Shown here piece by piece: positions 62,378 through 64,000 of a stretch of 64,000 bases of DNA; the stretch's first letter is position 1; every line of letters begins with the position of its first letter. The notes under the pieces were generated by a model. It had not been told where the DNA came from. It did not search any database and saw nothing but the letters and a program-made list of their open reading frames with translations. The translations under genes were made by a program, and so were the position numbers. This DNA comes from Arabidopsis thaliana (lineage: Eukaryota > Streptophyta > Magnoliopsida > Brassicales > Brassicaceae): NCBI RefSeq assembly GCF_000001735.4, contig NC_003074.8, positions 682,101 through 746,100 of the forward strand, in the 5' to 3' direction.

Positions 62378-63909
62378 CTAGTCACTACAAGCGGCTTTGA
62401 TAATGGCTTCAAAATGCCGCTTCTCATGGATAATATAATGTCCACCATCAGGGACCTCATGGAGCTTTATCCATGGCAGTTTATCGCATATATAGAGTAA
62501 AACATCGCGTGAAATTTGTTTGTCTTCGAGTGCACACCACATATGAACCGACCCTTTGTTACTATCCGAAAACGGATTCTTCAATTCGGTTGGATCAAAT
62601 TCCCAATTCCCGTAACCCGCTATGATGTCTTGTTGTGTGGTCACATATCCACCTTGTCGTAAAGCAGACTCCTATAGTAATAATAGCATTCATGCATGAA
62701 TGTTTACTTCTTTCAAAAAAAAAAAAAAAAGAGAGTGGATCATAAAGTTCGTAATATATATACCTTGATATAAGAGTGTTTGGTATGCTTTTCCGCGAGT
62801 TCTAGGTCGCGCTCGGTCATAGTATCTTTGGGATTTCGACTATTCGGGAACCATTTCTGAGTCATCCACCAATATAACAACCATGGAGAGTAGTGTGCGA
62901 CTCGAAGTGTCAATTGAAATCCAATTGGCAATTTCTTCATCGCTGCATTCAATAAGTTTTGAGGCACACGGCTCCACCAAAAATTCACTAACGGAACAAC
63001 CAACGAAGCTCCACTGAGCCTATCGATGTTATAAGAAAAACAATTAAGGCTAATATACAAACCACTACATTATAATCTTATTTGTATAAGTGAAATATCT
63101 AAGTCGGTCACTTGGTCTTATAGTATAACGTCACTTATGGACTTATGGTAATTAAACGATGAGGATGAAACAAGAGAATTCTTATCACAAATGGATAAAG
63201 CAAATGTCTTTTACGTAAGAACTTGTTTTGATAAGTATTGAGAAGTGACCATCACAAATAATATTTCAATTTTTTGATAATGTTCTTAAGAGATAACCGA
63301 TTGATATATTTACCTATTAGGAATGTATTTGAGGCAACCGTAAACAGGGTAAGCTCCAAGTGACATGCCTATAACGTGGAACTTTGGACCGACTTGCAAT
63401 TTGTCAGCAAGTTCTTCGATATCGTATGTATCTGTTTTCAGCGTTCGTGTTGGATTAGGATCGCTTTCTCCATAACCAGCTCTATCGAAGAACAAAAAGT
63501 ATATCTTGAATTCATCAATCATTTCCTGAAAGCCAGAGGAGCGTTATCATTGCAAATAGTATTATTCATTATACATAACAATCATTAATTGTACAAATAA
63601 ACCACCAAAAAGTATTAAAATAGTTGCGGTCTCTTTCTTTATTTCGTTCTTAATTCAATCCTTGTGTACCTGTGTGATGTATAAATCGACGTCTTTGGAA
63701 TTTCCATTTCCGTGGACGATTATTATTTTGTTTTTGGCTTTGTCCTTTGGAAACCCTAATTCCTTGTACGCTAAATGCCTTCCATCATTGAGCTTGATTC
63801 TTGGAGATATCTCGGAAACATTTTCCGGCAGTGGAATCGGTGGCGGCGGTGTTATGGACTTGTAGACATAATAGCTTATTAATCCCACAATCACAAGTAG
63901 AAGCACCAT
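62378..63909 (-). CDS. Alpha/beta hydrolase superfamily protein (At3g03230), 4 exons
   Basis: Minus-strand exons are 63670-63909, 63314-63525, 62764-63019 and 62378-62671, giving 333 aa. A single N-terminal hydrophobic segment (VLLLVIVGLISYYVY) precedes a proline-rich linker (PPPPIPLP), so the protein is probably membrane-anchored. The hydrolase core shows the oxyanion loop VHGNGNSKD, nucleophile elbow GMSLG (S135), a likely acid near E285/D286 (ALEDKQIS) and the catalytic histidine in DGGHY (H314). The triad looks complete, so activity is plausible; the substrate is unknown. Related hydrolases lie next to it in tandem in Arabidopsis, as I recall. The 5' leader runs to the window's end. Confidence 0.9.
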
Positions 63910-64000
63910 TATTTAGCCTATAAGTCTTGGAACCAAAAGACTAGAATTGATTTAAAGAAAATGAAAGAAGAAGAAACTCAGGAACTAATATATGTTTAAC

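Overview
This is plant nuclear DNA. It is AT-rich, with many short introns, U2-type GT-AG splice sites, large families typical of flowering plants (F-box/FBD, NAC, cellulose-synthase-like D, phi-class GST, expansin) and AT-rich intergenic spacers. From gene order and exact protein lengths I recognise the top arm of Arabidopsis thaliana chromosome 3, about At3g03030 to At3g03230. Locus names are from memory. Coordinates, exon joints and protein lengths were worked out here by hand, and every multi-exon model below closes in frame.

Layout. At 0-4.2 kb lie two tandem F-box/FBD genes on the plus strand. At 4.2-9.5 kb is CSLD3, with an intron in its 5' leader. At 10.1-13.3 kb is an ATAD3-type mitochondrial AAA ATPase. 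At 14.5-25.5 kb are four minus-strand genes: the zinc-site complex I subunit (NDUFS6 type), a reductase of the alkenal/2-alkenal family, the vacuolar sugar transporter VGT1 (14 exons), and the complex I accessory subunit of NDUFA12/B17.2 type. At 26.9-34.8 kb is exportin XPO1B (32 exons). At 35.2-36.8 kb is an ARF GTPase. At 36.8-39.3 kb is a repeat-rich spacer containing a direct duplication of the ARF 3' flank. At 39.3-41.5 kb is a very acidic minus-strand protein, and at 42.2-45.0 kb a PWWP-like protein. At 45.6-47.3 kb is a LEA_3-like minus-strand gene. At 47.8-52.3 kb are a BAP31-like ER protein, an OXS3-like protein and a Got1/Sft2-like Golgi protein. At 53.0-53.8 kb is GSTF11. At 54.0-56.4 kb is NAC045 (minus). 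At 58.9-60.0 kb is the O-acetylation factor AXY9. At 60.6-61.9 kb is EXPA13 (minus). At 62.4-63.9 kb is an alpha/beta hydrolase (minus).

The genes are not an operon, but themes recur. Cell-wall genes are CSLD3, AXY9 and EXPA13. Mitochondrial genes are the ATAD3-like protein, two complex I subunits and a likely organelle-targeted LEA protein. Membrane traffic genes are ARF, Got1-like and BAP31-like. Gene order matches, from memory, a paralogous block on chromosome 5 (CSLD2, ATAD3 paralogue, alkenal reductases, VGT2, XPO1A, ARF, At5g17160/17165, GSTF12/TT19, NAC086), as expected for the Brassicaceae alpha whole-genome duplication.

I found no new enzymatic or defence system. The items most worth a second look are three GC-AG introns that the reading frame requires (one in the ATAD3-like gene, two in XPO1B), a tandemly duplicated G-box plus site II module upstream of AXY9, a duplicated ARF 3' flank with an orphan exon-like ORF between the copies, loss of the canonical catalytic residue in GSTF11, loss of the HFD aspartate in EXPA13, and a possible solo LTR in an XPO1B intron.
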